Shown: positions 1 to 9,492, numbered from the stretch's first letter. The stretch is DNA of 64,000 nucleotides from Knoellia subterranea KCTC 19937 (GCF_000768685.1 NZ_AVPK01000001.1:558001-622000); one strand, 5' to 3'. Numbers and translations: made by a program. The notes: generated by a model not told the origin, from the sequence alone.

Positions 1-17
1 TCGGGCGCCGGACACGC

Positions 18-809
18 TCAGCCCAGGCCGGGCCACTGGGGCGGTCGCTTCTCGGCGAAGGCGCGTACCCCTTCGGCCCGGTCGGCGCTGAAAGCCGTGT
101 CGTGCCAGCGCGCGTCCTCGACGTCGAGACCCTCGTCGAGCGGGAGGTCGAGGCCAACCCTCATGGCGGCCTTCGCGTTGCGCACACCGACCGGAGAGTG
201 GCCGGCGATCGTGGCGGCCAGCTCGAGCGCAGCCTCCCGGGCGTCGGTCACGAGCCGGTCGGCAAGTCCGATGCGATAGGCCTCCGCCGCGTCCAACCGG
301 CGTGCTGTGAAGACCACGTCCGCGGCCCGCGACCAGCCGACCCGTCGAGCGAGAAGTTGGGTGCCACCGGCACCGGGGATGACACCCACCGAGACCTCGG
401 GCAGAGCGAAGACTGCACCCTCCCCCGCGACGATGAGGTCGCAGGTCAACGCAAGTTCGCAGCCGCCACCCATGGCGAACCCACCGACGGCTGCGACCGT
501 CGGCACCGGCAGGTCGAGCAGTGCCCGGTACGCGACCCGGTTGCCCGGTCGTTGGGCCCGGAGCTCGTCATCGCTGAGACCGTTGCGCTCCTTGAGATCC
601 GCGCCGACGCAGAAGGCCCTGGGGTGGCTCGAGGTGAGCACGACGGCCCGAACCGACACATCCGCGCGCAGGGTCTCCCCCACCTCCCGCAGCGCCGTGG
701 CCATGGCCGTCGAAACGGCATTCATCGCCTCCGGTCGATCGAGGACCACCTCGGCCACACCATTGGGGTGACGCTCGAGTCGGATGAGGGATGTCGTCGC
801 GGTCGTCAT
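18..809 (-). CDS. Enoyl-CoA hydratase/isomerase family protein (crotonase fold)
   Basis: Crotonase-fold protein of 263 aa that probably hydrates or isomerises enoyl-CoA in the cytosol, in fatty or branched-chain acid breakdown. The oxyanion-hole region reads CVGADLKE. Both catalytic glutamates of true hydratases are visible, Glu118 in GGGCELAL and Glu138 in PEVSVGVIPGAGG, so real hydratase activity is likely. The substrate cannot be told. An in-frame ATG lies 9 bases upstream (818). I prefer 809 because an AACAAT -10-like box ends 7 bases before it, and no Shine-Dalgarno serves either start. It stands alone, after the initiator tRNA on the same strand. Confidence 0.88.
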   Translation of the reverse strand: MTTATTSLIRLERHPNGVAEVVLDRPEAMNAVSTAMATALREVGETLRADVSVRAVVLTSSHPRAFCVGADLKERNGLSDDELRAQRPGNRVAYRALLDLPVPTVAAVGGFAMGGGCELALTCDLIVAGEGAVFALPEVSVGVIPGAGGTQLLARRVGWSRAADVVFTARRLDAAEAYRIGLADRLVTDAREAALELAATIAGHSPVGVRNAKAAMRVGLDLPLDEGLDVEDARWHDTAFSADRAEGVRAFAEKRPPQWPGLG

Positions 810-861
810 GCCGCCCATTGTTCACAAGGGCCTGCCTCATCAAGCACGTCTGCCCCGACAA

Positions 862-899
862 ACGACAAAGGACCTACGTTGCCGTAGGTCCTTTGTCGT
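862..899 (-). terminator. Perfect 16-bp hairpin, likely terminator of the tRNA transcript
   Basis: ACGACAAAGGACCTAC (862-877) is perfectly complementary to 884-899, with a 6-base loop. It lies 21 bases past the 3' end of the minus-strand tRNA and before the enoyl-CoA hydratase start. No long T tract follows, as is common in actinobacteria, so the terminator role is inferred from position. Confidence 0.7.
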
Positions 900-920
900 C
901 GATGTCTCGCGACATCACAT

Positions 921-997
921 TGGTAGCGGGGGCAGGATTTGAACCTGCGACCTCCGGGTTATGAGCCCGGCGAGCTACCGAGCTGCTCCACCCCGCG
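921..997 (-). tRNA. Initiator tRNA-fMet (CAT), CCA encoded
   Basis: A 77-nt cloverleaf with anticodon CAT in the loop CTCATAA. Two hallmarks mark it as the initiator rather than the elongator methionine tRNA: three consecutive G-C pairs at the bottom of the anticodon stem (GGG/CCC), and an unpaired 1:72 position (C1 against T72). The T loop is TTCAAAT, and the 3' CCA is encoded at 921-923. A 16-bp hairpin follows downstream. Confidence 0.97.
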
Positions 998-1067
998 TCG
1001 GGTGAGTGACCTTGCGGCCTCTCGGTACCCCTAGGTTACGTGACGGTGGCGTGAGCGCCAAATCGGT

Positions 1068-4000
1068 TCAGGGAGAAGGGCTTGGCGTCGGTGTCGGAGT
1101 CGCGCTTCCGGACGGTGCGGGCGTCTGGGTGAGCTGCGGGCTCAGCGCAGCAGCCCTGGCAATGGCGTCCTGGAGATCCTTCTGCGCTTCACCGTATGCC
1201 GCGAAGTCACCCTTCTTGAGTGCCGCCTGACCGGCGGCGTTGGCCGCCTCGATGTCACGGATCACCTCGGCCAACTGGGCGCTCGGTGGCGTGGTCGTGG
1301 GAGTGCCCGGTGTGGTGGGCGTCGGAGTTTCCGTTCCTGTTCCACTGTCGCCCGCGGTCGCTCCCGAGTTGCCACCGAAGAGGCCATCGAGGGCCTGGTC
1401 GAGCGTCTCGCCCCACGCGATGCGCTTGCCGAAGACCGCCACGGTGGCCTTGTTCTGGGGGAACGAACCACCCTCTCGCGACGCCTGCACATACATCGGC
1501 TGGACGTACAGCAGGCCCTCCCCGACGGGCAGGGTGAGGAGGTTGCCGTACGTCAGCTGCTTGCCGGACTGGCGGTTCTGCGCGATGAACTGGCTGAGGT
1601 TGAGCGGTTCGGACGGGCTCTGCGACCGCGCCGTCGAGACCTCGATCTGGTTCTGGACCTGACCCGGGCCGTCGACGGCGGAGTTGCGAGGCAGCTCGAG
1701 CAGCCGCATCTTGCCGTAACTCTCGGCCGGCTTGCCCTCGCTCGATCCGGCGTCGGCATCAACCGCGAGGAAGCCGCGAAGGATCTCTCGACCGCTTCCG
1801 GCCGGGATGAACGTCGAGGTGAGCGAGAACGCCGGCGCCTGCTGGTCCGGCATGGCCAGCGACTGGTAGTAGACCGGCTGGTCCTGCGTCGCGTGCGTCG
1901 GGTCCTTCGGCACGCTCCAGAAGTCGCCACCGCCGTAGAACGAGTCGGCGTCGGTGACGTGGTAGCGGGCGAGCAACTGGCGCTGGACCTTGAAGAGGTC
2001 CTGCGGGTAGCGCACGTGCGACATCAGGGCTGCGGACATCTCCGACAGAGGCGACACGGAATCCGGGAAAGCCTTGCTCCACGCCTTGAGGATGGGGTCG
2101 CTCGTGTCCCACCCGTAGAGCTTCACGGAGCCGTCCTCGGCATCGACCGTGGCCTTGACCGAGTTGCGGATGTAGTTGACCTGACCGGCACCGGTGACCA
2201 CGGTGCGCGACGTCGCGCTCACCGAGTCGGAGGTGGCCTCGGTCAGGTCGGTCAGTCGGCTGTTGGGGTAGCGAGCCGTCGTCGTGTAGCCGTCGACGAT
2301 CCACTTGACCCGGCCATCGACGACGGCCGGGTAGGCGTTGCCGTCGATCGTCAGCCAGGGAGCGACCCGCTCGACCCGCTCACGCGGTTGCCGGTGGTCG
2401 AGGATCCGCGACTCGGAGTTGACCGCGTTCGACAGGAGGAACTTCGGCTCGCGGTACTTCACCGCGTAGGCGAGTTTGCGCACGAACGATCCGATGGCCA
2501 CGCCACCCTTGCCGTCGTAGGTGTTGTTGGACTGGCCGCCCTCCCCCTCGTCATTGGGGTAGTCGAACTCGAGCGGTCGGGAACCCTCGGGTGCGCCGAC
2601 GATCGAGTAGCTCGGGGACAGCTCGCCGAAGTAGATGCGCGGCTCGTAGTCGACGCCCATCGGCCCCTTGTCGGAGAACCCGCTGGAGAAGAACTGCGGA
2701 TCACCCTCACTCGTGCGGCGGTTGCCGTAGGCGCCGATGAAACCGAAGCCGTGGGTGTAGACCGTGTGGTCGTTGAGCCAGTTGCGCTGCCCCTCGGGGA
2801 GGCCCTCGATGTTGAGTTCACGCACCGCCACGACCGAGTCGCTCTTCTTGCCGTCGATGGCATAGCGGTCGACGTCGAGAATGTCCGGGAAGGCGTAGTA
2901 CTGCCTCAACCCCTCGAACTGGCGGAACGTCGGGGAGACGATGTTGGGGTCGACGAGGCGGATGCCGGGGATCGTCTCGGCATCGGCACGCAGCTGGCCA
3001 GGCTCGGCATCCGTCGTCGCCGTGTACGGAGTCTTCTCGATGCCATCGATGCCGAAAGCCTTCCTCGTCGCATCGATGTTGCGCTGGATGTATTGCGCTT
3101 CCAGCGACTTCTCCGACGGTCGCACCTTGAGTGACTGCACCGCAGCCGGGTACAGCCCTCCGGCCACGACTGACAGGGCCGTGAGCAGACCGACACCCAC
3201 GAGCGGCAGGCGCCAGCTGCGGGTCCAGATCGAGGCGATGAAGAAGCCGGCGCACATGACGGTGGCGACAGCGAGGATCGCCTTGATGGGGAGGACCGCG
3301 TTGGCATCGGTGTACTTGATCCCCGTGATGAGCGAGGACTCCTTGGTCGTCAGCGTGTAGCGGTCCAGCCAGTAGGCCGCCGCGCGGACCAGGGCCAGCA
3401 GGGAGGCCAGCGTGGCGATCTGGACAAACGCCGCCCGCGTCGTCGTCCCGCGTCCCGGGAGCTGCAGACCGCCGTAGACGTAGTGGGTGAAGGCCCCGGC
3501 GATGAGGGCGAGGAGGAGGACGACGGTGAAGAAGCTGACGAGGAAGCGCAGCCACGGGAGCGTGAAGACGAAGAAGCCCACGTCGAGACCGAACTGCGGA
3601 TCCTTCGTTCCGAACGGAACAGCGTTGCGCCACAACAGGAACGTCTTCCAGGCGCCCATCGCTGCCGCGCCGGCAAGGAGGCCGAGGAACCCCGGAATGA
3701 CGATCGTGGCGAGACGGCGCAGCGGGTCGAGCACCTGTCGGTACTGATCGAGGACCTGGGCCTGCGGGGAGGTGGGGATGCGCAGCGGCCGGGTGCGGTA
3801 GGCGATGATCAGGCTGGCGGCCACCGCTCCGGCCGTCAGGACGAAGGCGGCGATGAAGAGCAGCACGCGGGTGCCGAGCTGCTTCACGAAGACGTCGCGG
3901 AATCCGATCGCGTCGAACCACCAGAGGTCGGTGATGATGCCGGAGCCGAGAAGGGCCAGGACGGCGATCGCACCGAGAATCGCGAGCGTCGTGCCGAGCG

Positions 4001-4145
4001 GACCTCGACGGGGCGGCACCCCGGCTCCCCGCGGAGCGGATCCACCGGGTCGCGGCGGACGCCCCTGACCACCCGGACCGGACGCACCGGACCCCTTGTC
4101 CGCATCCTCGGGGTCGATCCCGTCAAACCAGTCTGAGCGGCTCAC
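1068..4145 (-). CDS. UPF0182 family large membrane protein
   Basis: About 1025 aa. A charged, Pro/Gly-rich cytoplasmic N-terminus of about 55 residues precedes about seven hydrophobic segments in roughly residues 60-330. A large soluble, presumably extracytoplasmic domain follows, and the C-terminus is a Thr/Pro/Ser-rich tail of about 90 residues. This matches COG1615/UPF0182, whose function is unknown. An open frame continues upstream to 4304 but would overlap the divergent PPA1309-family gene. The GTG at 4145 opens the typical N-terminus (SRSDWFDGIDP) and has GGAG 10 bases upstream. The M. tuberculosis counterpart by order is Rv3193c. Confidence 0.93.
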   Translation of the reverse strand: MSRSDWFDGIDPEDADKGSGASGPGGQGRPPRPGGSAPRGAGVPPRRGPLGTTLAILGAIAVLALLGSGIITDLWWFDAIGFRDVFVKQLGTRVLLFIAAFVLTAGAVAASLIIAYRTRPLRIPTSPQAQVLDQYRQVLDPLRRLATIVIPGFLGLLAGAAAMGAWKTFLLWRNAVPFGTKDPQFGLDVGFFVFTLPWLRFLVSFFTVVLLLALIAGAFTHYVYGGLQLPGRGTTTRAAFVQIATLASLLALVRAAAYWLDRYTLTTKESSLITGIKYTDANAVLPIKAILAVATVMCAGFFIASIWTRSWRLPLVGVGLLTALSVVAGGLYPAAVQSLKVRPSEKSLEAQYIQRNIDATRKAFGIDGIEKTPYTATTDAEPGQLRADAETIPGIRLVDPNIVSPTFRQFEGLRQYYAFPDILDVDRYAIDGKKSDSVVAVRELNIEGLPEGQRNWLNDHTVYTHGFGFIGAYGNRRTSEGDPQFFSSGFSDKGPMGVDYEPRIYFGELSPSYSIVGAPEGSRPLEFDYPNDEGEGGQSNNTYDGKGGVAIGSFVRKLAYAVKYREPKFLLSNAVNSESRILDHRQPRERVERVAPWLTIDGNAYPAVVDGRVKWIVDGYTTTARYPNSRLTDLTEATSDSVSATSRTVVTGAGQVNYIRNSVKATVDAEDGSVKLYGWDTSDPILKAWSKAFPDSVSPLSEMSAALMSHVRYPQDLFKVQRQLLARYHVTDADSFYGGGDFWSVPKDPTHATQDQPVYYQSLAMPDQQAPAFSLTSTFIPAGSGREILRGFLAVDADAGSSEGKPAESYGKMRLLELPRNSAVDGPGQVQNQIEVSTARSQSPSEPLNLSQFIAQNRQSGKQLTYGNLLTLPVGEGLLYVQPMYVQASREGGSFPQNKATVAVFGKRIAWGETLDQALDGLFGGNSGATAGDSGTGTETPTPTTPGTPTTTPPSAQLAEVIRDIEAANAAGQAALKKGDFAAYGEAQKDLQDAIARAAALSPQLTQTPAPSGSATPTPTPSPSP

Positions 4146-4238
4146 TTGTCGCTGACTCCACGTCCGTGCCTCCCCGGGGTCCACCCCGGGCTGGAGGGCC
4201 AACCTATCTCGCGAAGATGTGTGCGGCACGATGGGTTC

Positions 4239-4775
4239 GTGACCGACGCATCGCAGCCCGTGACCGACCCCCTGTCCCTCGCCGCTCTCGACACCGAGCG
4301 ACACGTCGCGTCAGCCGGTTGGGACCAGCCACCGCGCCTCTTCGCCCTGGTCCCCACGGCCGATCTGCTCCGGCGAGAACCCCAGCTGGCCGCGGGCCTC
4401 ACGGTGTCCGACCAGGTGTCCGGAGCCCTCACGGCGGTCGAGCAGGAGGACCTCCCCGAGGCGGACTCCATCGAGACCCTGCTCGGTCGGATCGCCTGGC
4501 CGGACACCGTCGAGGGGTGCGCCATCGTCCTCGAGCGCCTCGTCGTGCCACCGGATGCCGAGCGGGGACTCCCGAAGGACCGCGACAAGGCCCTCGAAGC
4601 CCTGGCGTCCCACCCCGAGCGTCGGGATGTGCGCCTGCTCGCCGCCGCCACCCGAGACGGTCGCAGCATCTGTCTCCTGCGCCAGCGCGATCACGACCGG
4701 GACGACCGGGTCGCCACGGGCAGCGACATTGCGCCCGGTCTCGTCGCCGCGCTGCGTGCGACCCTGGCCGGCTGA
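4239..4775 (+). CDS. PPA1309 family protein (conserved actinobacterial)
   Basis: A 178-aa soluble protein of the PPA1309 family: conserved, uncharacterised, and usually beside UPF0182. No catalytic motif is visible. The GTG at 4239 gives the usual length. There is no Shine-Dalgarno, but CACGAT ends 6 bases before the start, which suits a leaderless transcript. It is divergent from UPF0182 and convergent with the Lon-like protease 27 bases downstream. Confidence 0.75.
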   Translation: MTDASQPVTDPLSLAALDTERHVASAGWDQPPRLFALVPTADLLRREPQLAAGLTVSDQVSGALTAVEQEDLPEADSIETLLGRIAWPDTVEGCAIVLERLVVPPDAERGLPKDRDKALEALASHPERRDVRLLAAATRDGRSICLLRQRDHDRDDRVATGSDIAPGLVAALRATLAG

Positions 4776-4802
4776 CCCGACCCAACCGGGCCGGTCAGTG
4801 CA

Positions 4803-5933
4803 TCAGCACCCGGGCAGCGTGTCCGCCTTGCCCGCGGCGATGGCGCGCACGGCACCCAGCGCATCGTCGAAGCTCCCGATGCGGACCACGGTGAGACCGT
4901 CGGGGACGTGACCCGCAACCTCGTTGCAGTTGTCCGTTGGTGCGAGGAAGTAGTCCGCTCCCCCGTTGCGCGCGCCGTGCAGCTTCTGACGGATTCCGCC
5001 GATGGGTCCCACCGACTCGTCCGGCTCCATGGTCCCCGTCCCGGCGATCCGCTTGCCTCCGGTGAGATCGCCCGGGGTCAGGACGTCATAGACCGCCAGC
5101 GTGAACATCGTTCCGGCAGAAGGTCCTCCGACCTCTCCGGCGGTGATCGTCACATCCACCGGCAGGTCGTAGTGGCGCCCGAGAAGGACGCCGATGATCG
5201 TCACACCGTCGTTGTCCCGCGTGGGGACCGACAGGGCCTTCTCGGCACCCTTGCGTTTCACGACGATGTCGATGGGGGTCCCGGCAGCGTGCGCCCGCAC
5301 GGCTTCCTGGACCGCCGTGGCGTCCGTCGCCTGCGCGCCCGCCACGGACACGAACTCGTCGCCCGCCTCGAGGACTCCCTTGGCCGGGGAACCCTCGGGC
5401 AGTTGTGACACGACGACTCGCTCGGGCACGGTGTGGCCGGTCTCGCGCAGAGCGATGGCTGCTGCGACCTCCTGCGAATCGACCATCTCCGCCGCGTTCT
5501 CCTGTTGGATCTCCTCCCGGGTCGCCGTCTCGGGATAGATCTCCTCGCGCTTGAAGACCTCCTGGTCGTCACGCAGCTTGGCCACTGCGAGGTCGAAGAC
5601 GTTGACACGCACACCCGGCCCACCGATGACCCGCACGGTCGTGAAGTCGAGGGCCCCCTTGGCCGGATAGGCGGTCGCACCGGAGACCTGCACGATGTCC
5701 TTGCCGTCGAGCTTGCCCAGGGTGTTGGTGATGGGTCCGGGCTCCAGCACGACATAGGGCAACGGGACGAAGGAGAGCCCGGCTGCGAGGAGGATGGTGA
5801 CGAAGACGGCCGTGAGCAGGGCCGAGCTCCGGCGGCTCACTGCGTAGGGCTGCACCGGCGAAACGGACTCATGGGGCGCAGGCGTGGACCCGGCCCCCTC
5901 GCTCGGCGAGAAGGGCGACTGCGGCGAGCTCAC
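4803..5933 (-). CDS. Lon-like membrane-anchored PDZ serine protease (YlbL family)
   Basis: About 376 aa. A short cytoplasmic N-terminus leads to one transmembrane helix (about residues 36-56), then a PDZ domain around residues 170-240, and a C-terminal S16 (Lon) protease domain. The Ser-Lys dyad is visible: Ser272 in GGPSAGT and Lys317 in GIRQKLHGA. There is no ATPase domain, so it probably cleaves substrates outside the membrane without ATP. The GTG start overlaps the moaE stop in GTGA, so the two are translationally coupled. Its position matches Rv3194c. Confidence 0.92.
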   Translation of the reverse strand: MSSPQSPFSPSEGAGSTPAPHESVSPVQPYAVSRRSSALLTAVFVTILLAAGLSFVPLPYVVLEPGPITNTLGKLDGKDIVQVSGATAYPAKGALDFTTVRVIGGPGVRVNVFDLAVAKLRDDQEVFKREEIYPETATREEIQQENAAEMVDSQEVAAAIALRETGHTVPERVVVSQLPEGSPAKGVLEAGDEFVSVAGAQATDATAVQEAVRAHAAGTPIDIVVKRKGAEKALSVPTRDNDGVTIIGVLLGRHYDLPVDVTITAGEVGGPSAGTMFTLAVYDVLTPGDLTGGKRIAGTGTMEPDESVGPIGGIRQKLHGARNGGADYFLAPTDNCNEVAGHVPDGLTVVRIGSFDDALGAVRAIAAGKADTLPGC

Positions 5934-6385
5934 GGCATACCCACCCATTCGGTGCCCCCGCCGCCGAGGTGCTGGTGCTTCCAGATCGGAACTTCCGCCT
6001 TGAGCGTGTCGATCAGGTCGCGGCATGCCGCGAACGCGGCGTCACGATGCGGCGCCGATGCGGCCACCACCACGGCGATCTCCCCGATGCCGAGGTGCCC
6101 GCTGCGGTGCACGGCGGCCAACCGCGCTGCCTGCGACCGCCCCGCAACCTCCTCGGCGACCTCGACCAGTCGCGCGACGGCCGTCGGGTGCACGGAGTAG
6201 TCGAGGGAATCGACGTCCTGTCCCCGATCATGGTCACGGACGACACCGACGAAGAGCGTGACACCCCCGCACGAAGGGTCCTGAACGGCGTCCAGGACCT
6301 CGTCCACGGACAGCCGCTGCTCGCGGATCTCGGCCAGGACGACCGTGCCGGTCCTCGGTCCCACACCGGTCACGTCGTGCTCCAC
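5930..6385 (-). CDS. moaE: Molybdopterin synthase catalytic subunit MoaE
   Basis: A 151-aa large subunit of molybdopterin synthase, which transfers sulfur from MoaD thiocarboxylate to precursor Z. Catalytic lysines are seen as Lys129 (TLKAE) and Lys136 (PIWKHQ) near the end. The GTG start is chosen by AGGAGG with a 5-base spacer; longer in-frame starts lack such a site. No moaD, moaA or moaC lies here, so the partner must be encoded elsewhere. A MoeZ-type activating enzyme sits at 26.3-27.6 kb. The stop overlaps the start of the Lon-like protease gene. Confidence 0.93.
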   Translation of the reverse strand: MEHDVTGVGPRTGTVVLAEIREQRLSVDEVLDAVQDPSCGGVTLFVGVVRDHDRGQDVDSLDYSVHPTAVARLVEVAEEVAGRSQAARLAAVHRSGHLGIGEIAVVVAASAPHRDAAFAACRDLIDTLKAEVPIWKHQHLGGGGTEWVGMP

Positions 6386-6473
6386 ACGTTCCTCCTCGGA
6401 ACTATCCCCGGGACATCCGTGGTTGGGTACTGATGAGAACACATCCTCTCACCGTCAGTTCAGGAGACCCGCA

Positions 6474-7901
6474 GTGACCGCATCGCAGGACCGCCCCGAC
6501 GAGCCCGAGGACTCGGGCCTCCCGCCGGAGCTCGAAGAGGTCCTGCGCGGACTGACCGGCGGTCGCGACCTGGACCCGCAGATGCTCGAGATGATGCGCG
6601 GCATGGGGTTGGACAAGATCGACCCGCAGACGTTGCAGATGGTCGCCGGTCAGGTGCAGTCGATGTTTGCCGGCGCCGACGAGAGCGGCGCCGTGGACGC
6701 GACCGTCGCCACCGACATCGCCCGCAAAACGGTTGCGGCAGAGGGCGATCCGACCATCTCGGCGGCCACGTCGAACGAGGCGAAGCAGGCGGTCGACGTC
6801 GCAAACCTCTGGCTCGACACGGTGACCGATCTGGACCACTCCGGCCTCGTCGGTCGGGCGTGGAGCCGGGCCGAATGGGTCGAGGCCACGGTGCCGGTGT
6901 GGCGCGAGCTCGTCGACCCCATCGCGGTCGGAGTCAGCGACGCCATGGGCAAGGCGCTGACCAAGCAGCTGGGCAATCTCGGCGAGGGCGGCCTCCCCGA
7001 AGGCCTGGTGCCGCCGGGCATCAACCCGGCCCAGATGATGAGCCAGATGGGGCCGATGCTCCGTCGCATGCAGGGGTCGATGTTCTCCGTCCAGTTGGGC
7101 CAGGCCGTCGGCACCCTCGCGGGCGAGATCCTCACCGGCAGTGAGGTGTCCCTCCCGCTCGTGCCCGCACCCGACGTCGTGCTCATGCCACAGGCCATCA
7201 CGGCCTTCGCCGAAGGGCTCGAGATCGACGAGCCCCAGGCGCGACTGCTCCTCGCGGTGCGCGAGAGCGCTCGCACCCGCCTCTTCCACGTCGTGCCGTG
7301 GCTCGGACCGCAGCTGCTCACCGCAGTGCAGGACTACGCCCGCGACACCACCATCGACACCGATGCCATCGAGGAGGGGCTGCGATCGATCGACCCCACC
7401 GACGCCGAGGCGATGCAACAGGCCCTGGCCGGCCGCCTCTTCGCGCCGCAGCAGTCCGCGGCCCAGAAGGCCGCCCTCCTCCGCCTCGAGACGCTGCTCG
7501 CCCTCGTCGAGGGCTGGGTCGACGTCGTCACCGCAGCAGCCGTGAAGCCGCACCTCCCCCAGTCCGAGGCACTCGGCGAGGCCATCCGTCGCCGCCGTGC
7601 CTCCGGTGGGCCCGCGGAGAAGACCTTCGCTGCCCTGGTCAGCCTCGAACTTCGCCCCCGCCGCCTCCGCGATGCGGCAAACCTGTTCGCCGCACTCGAG
7701 GCCTCCGGTGGCGCGCAAGCCCGTGACGCCGCGTGGGCGCACCCCGACGTCGCACCGACCGCCGCCGACCTCGACGACCCTCTGGGCTACGTCGAGCGCT
7801 CGACCGCCCAGTCGACGGGCACCGACTGGGACGCCGGCCTCGACGAACTGCTGCGGGGCGAGAGCGGCGACGGCGCCCCCGAAGGCCCTTCGGCCTCGTG
7901 A
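6474..7901 (+). CDS. Zincin_2 (DUF2342) family putative hydrolase, degenerate metal site
   Basis: 475 aa, related to the 'zinc-dependent metalloprotease' family Zincin_2/DUF2342. The stretch where active zincins carry HEXXH reads VRESARTRLFH: the glutamate stays but the zinc-binding histidines do not line up. This looks like the putative-hydrolase clade rather than a working metalloprotease. The start is GTG with CAGGAG 7 bases upstream. The stop overlaps the following NUDIX gene in GTGA. By order it corresponds to Rv3195. Confidence 0.82.
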   Translation: MTASQDRPDEPEDSGLPPELEEVLRGLTGGRDLDPQMLEMMRGMGLDKIDPQTLQMVAGQVQSMFAGADESGAVDATVATDIARKTVAAEGDPTISAATSNEAKQAVDVANLWLDTVTDLDHSGLVGRAWSRAEWVEATVPVWRELVDPIAVGVSDAMGKALTKQLGNLGEGGLPEGLVPPGINPAQMMSQMGPMLRRMQGSMFSVQLGQAVGTLAGEILTGSEVSLPLVPAPDVVLMPQAITAFAEGLEIDEPQARLLLAVRESARTRLFHVVPWLGPQLLTAVQDYARDTTIDTDAIEEGLRSIDPTDAEAMQQALAGRLFAPQQSAAQKAALLRLETLLALVEGWVDVVTAAAVKPHLPQSEALGEAIRRRRASGGPAEKTFAALVSLELRPRRLRDAANLFAALEASGGAQARDAAWAHPDVAPTAADLDDPLGYVERSTAQSTGTDWDAGLDELLRGESGDGAPEGPSAS

Positions 7902-8479
7902 CGGCGGTGGATCAGGGCGTGACGGAGCGCTTCGCCCACCTCCACGCCGACGCGGTCACTGCGTTGTCCGCATGGACGTCCCCGGACGCAACCCAGGAAC
8001 GGTTGCGGACGGCATACCTCGCTCATCTGGAAGCACACCGGGACGCGGTCGCCAAAGCCGGCCCACCCGCACACCTCACCGTCGGCTGCCTCGTCATCAG
8101 CCCGGACGGTGAGCACGTCCTCCTCACGCACCACCGGCGGGCCCGCGAGTGGTTCCAGTTCGGCGGTCACCTCGAGGCCGGCGATGCGTCCCTCCACGCC
8201 GCGGCGACCCGCGAGGGGCGCGAGGAGTCCGGCATCGCCGGGTTGGTGCCCGAGCGAACGCTCGTCCAACTCGACCGGCACACGCTGAGTGGCGACTTCG
8301 GACGATGCCGCGAGCACCTCGACGTGCGTTTCGCGGCCGTCCTCGACCGAGACGTGGAACCACATGTGAGTGACGAGTCGCTCGACGTCGCCTGGTGGCC
8401 GACGAACGCACTGCCGGAAGGGACGCGCGACGAGCTGTCCCTGCTCGTGGAGGCGACGCGGCGGACTCTGGGGCTCTGA
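7898..8479 (+). CDS. NUDIX hydrolase
   Basis: 193 aa. The Nudix box is GHLEAGDASLHAAA followed by TREGREESGI, with the catalytic REGREESG core intact. An Asp replaces the first box Glu and the spacing is one residue longer, a variant seen in other actinobacterial Nudix enzymes. Substrate unknown. It is translationally coupled to the upstream Zincin_2 gene (GTGA overlap) and convergent with the YgjP-like protease. Confidence 0.85.
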   Translation: MTAVDQGVTERFAHLHADAVTALSAWTSPDATQERLRTAYLAHLEAHRDAVAKAGPPAHLTVGCLVISPDGEHVLLTHHRRAREWFQFGGHLEAGDASLHAAATREGREESGIAGLVPERTLVQLDRHTLSGDFGRCREHLDVRFAAVLDRDVEPHVSDESLDVAWWPTNALPEGTRDELSLLVEATRRTLGL

Positions 8480-8509
8480 GCGCGGGCCGCTGTCCACGCG
8501 GGACGGGTG

Positions 8510-9058
8510 TCAAGCGGTGGCGTCCTCGGCCGACTCCACGTCGTCGTCATCGGTGATGTCAAACCCGCGGGCCAGCGCGACCCCGTCGAGGAAGCCGCGC
8601 GCCCGCTCGAGTTTGGGATAGGACCGCAAGAGGGTCCAGAAGTCGCGGCTGTGACCGGCCACGAGGAGGTGAGCCAACTCGTGAAGGATCACATAGTCGA
8701 CGACATAGCTCGGCATGCCCTGCAGACGGTCCGAGAGCCGGATCGAGCCGTCCGAGGGGGTGCAGCTCCCCCACCGTGACTTCTGGTTGGTGACCCAGCG
8801 GATGCTGCGCGGTCGCGCGTGACCCCCGAGGTAGCGCTCGGACAGGTCCGTGGCGCGCGCGAGGAGGTCGGCGTCACTCGGCTTCCGTCGCCGCTCCCCC
8901 GCCTTGAGCCGGTCGAGCATCCGGGCGACCCACACGCGCTCCTCGGCGCGCGACATCGAGGCGGGGATGAGCACGACGACCCGATCACCCTCGCGGCGTG
9001 CACTGACCGTGCGCCGCCGACGGGCGCTGCGCCGGACCTCCACGTCCTCGCTGCTCAC
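8510..9058 (-). CDS. YgjP/WLM-type metallopeptidase
   Basis: 182 aa. The HEXXH motif is HELAH (His126, His130), with a third ligand at His136 in GHSRDFW, the exact pattern of the DUF45/YgjP metallopeptidase family. The family also has NQKSRWGSC, and this is present upstream of the motif. The GTG at 9058 is preceded by TACCGT and 7 bases, a leaderless start; the open frame extends far upstream but without any support. The natural substrate is unknown. Confidence 0.88.
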   Translation of the reverse strand: MSSEDVEVRRSARRRRTVSARREGDRVVVLIPASMSRAEERVWVARMLDRLKAGERRRKPSDADLLARATDLSERYLGGHARPRSIRWVTNQKSRWGSCTPSDGSIRLSDRLQGMPSYVVDYVILHELAHLLVAGHSRDFWTLLRSYPKLERARGFLDGVALARGFDITDDDDVESAEDATA

Positions 9059-9304
9059 CTTCCCCACGGTAGGCCAGACGCCGGACAACGGGCCCGGGGA
9101 CGCGCTGCGGCGACGCCTCGCGACCCACCAAAAGTGACGGATGGGTTGGGTGGGGCAGATGAGACGAATGAGCCACTTTCGTGCACAGCCACCCCCACGC
9201 CACGCCGCCGCACGTGGTCCAGCTGAGCACGAATCCCGCCCTGACCGGTCTAGTGTGAAAACTGTCCTCGCCGCCCACGGCGGCACCACGACCAAGGAGT
9301 TGCA

Positions 9305-9466
9305 ATGGCTGACGAGACCTACAAGGGCGAGTTCTACTGCGTGAAGTGCAAGGAGAAGCGCGAGGCCGAGGGCAACGTCGTCGTCTCCGACAACGGCCGC
9401 CGCATGGCCAAGGGCAAGTGCCCCGTGTGCGGCACCAACCTCAACCGCATCCTCGGCAAGGCCTGA
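9305..9466 (+). CDS. DUF5679-type small zinc-ribbon protein
   Basis: A 53-aa protein with two CXXC pairs, CVKC near residue 12 and CPVC near residue 39. These presumably bind one zinc ion, as in DUF5679 proteins of actinobacteria. The start is firm: AAGGAG lies 5 bases upstream of the ATG. A TAGTGT -10-like box is at 9251-9256. The protein is rich in Lys/Glu, and its function is unknown. Confidence 0.85.
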   Translation: MADETYKGEFYCVKCKEKREAEGNVVVSDNGRRMAKGKCPVCGTNLNRILGKA

Positions 9467-9492
9467 GCGCCCGCCCCAGACCCTCAACGCCA

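Noticed and set aside
102-887. Long plus-strand frame opposite the enoyl-CoA hydratase
   Set aside because: Composition and motifs belong to the minus-strand gene; the plus frame is the GC-rich shadow with no family features.
4146-4304. N-terminal extension of UPF0182 upstream of 4145
   Set aside because: It would overlap the divergent PPA1309 gene and its promoter, and does not resemble the family start.
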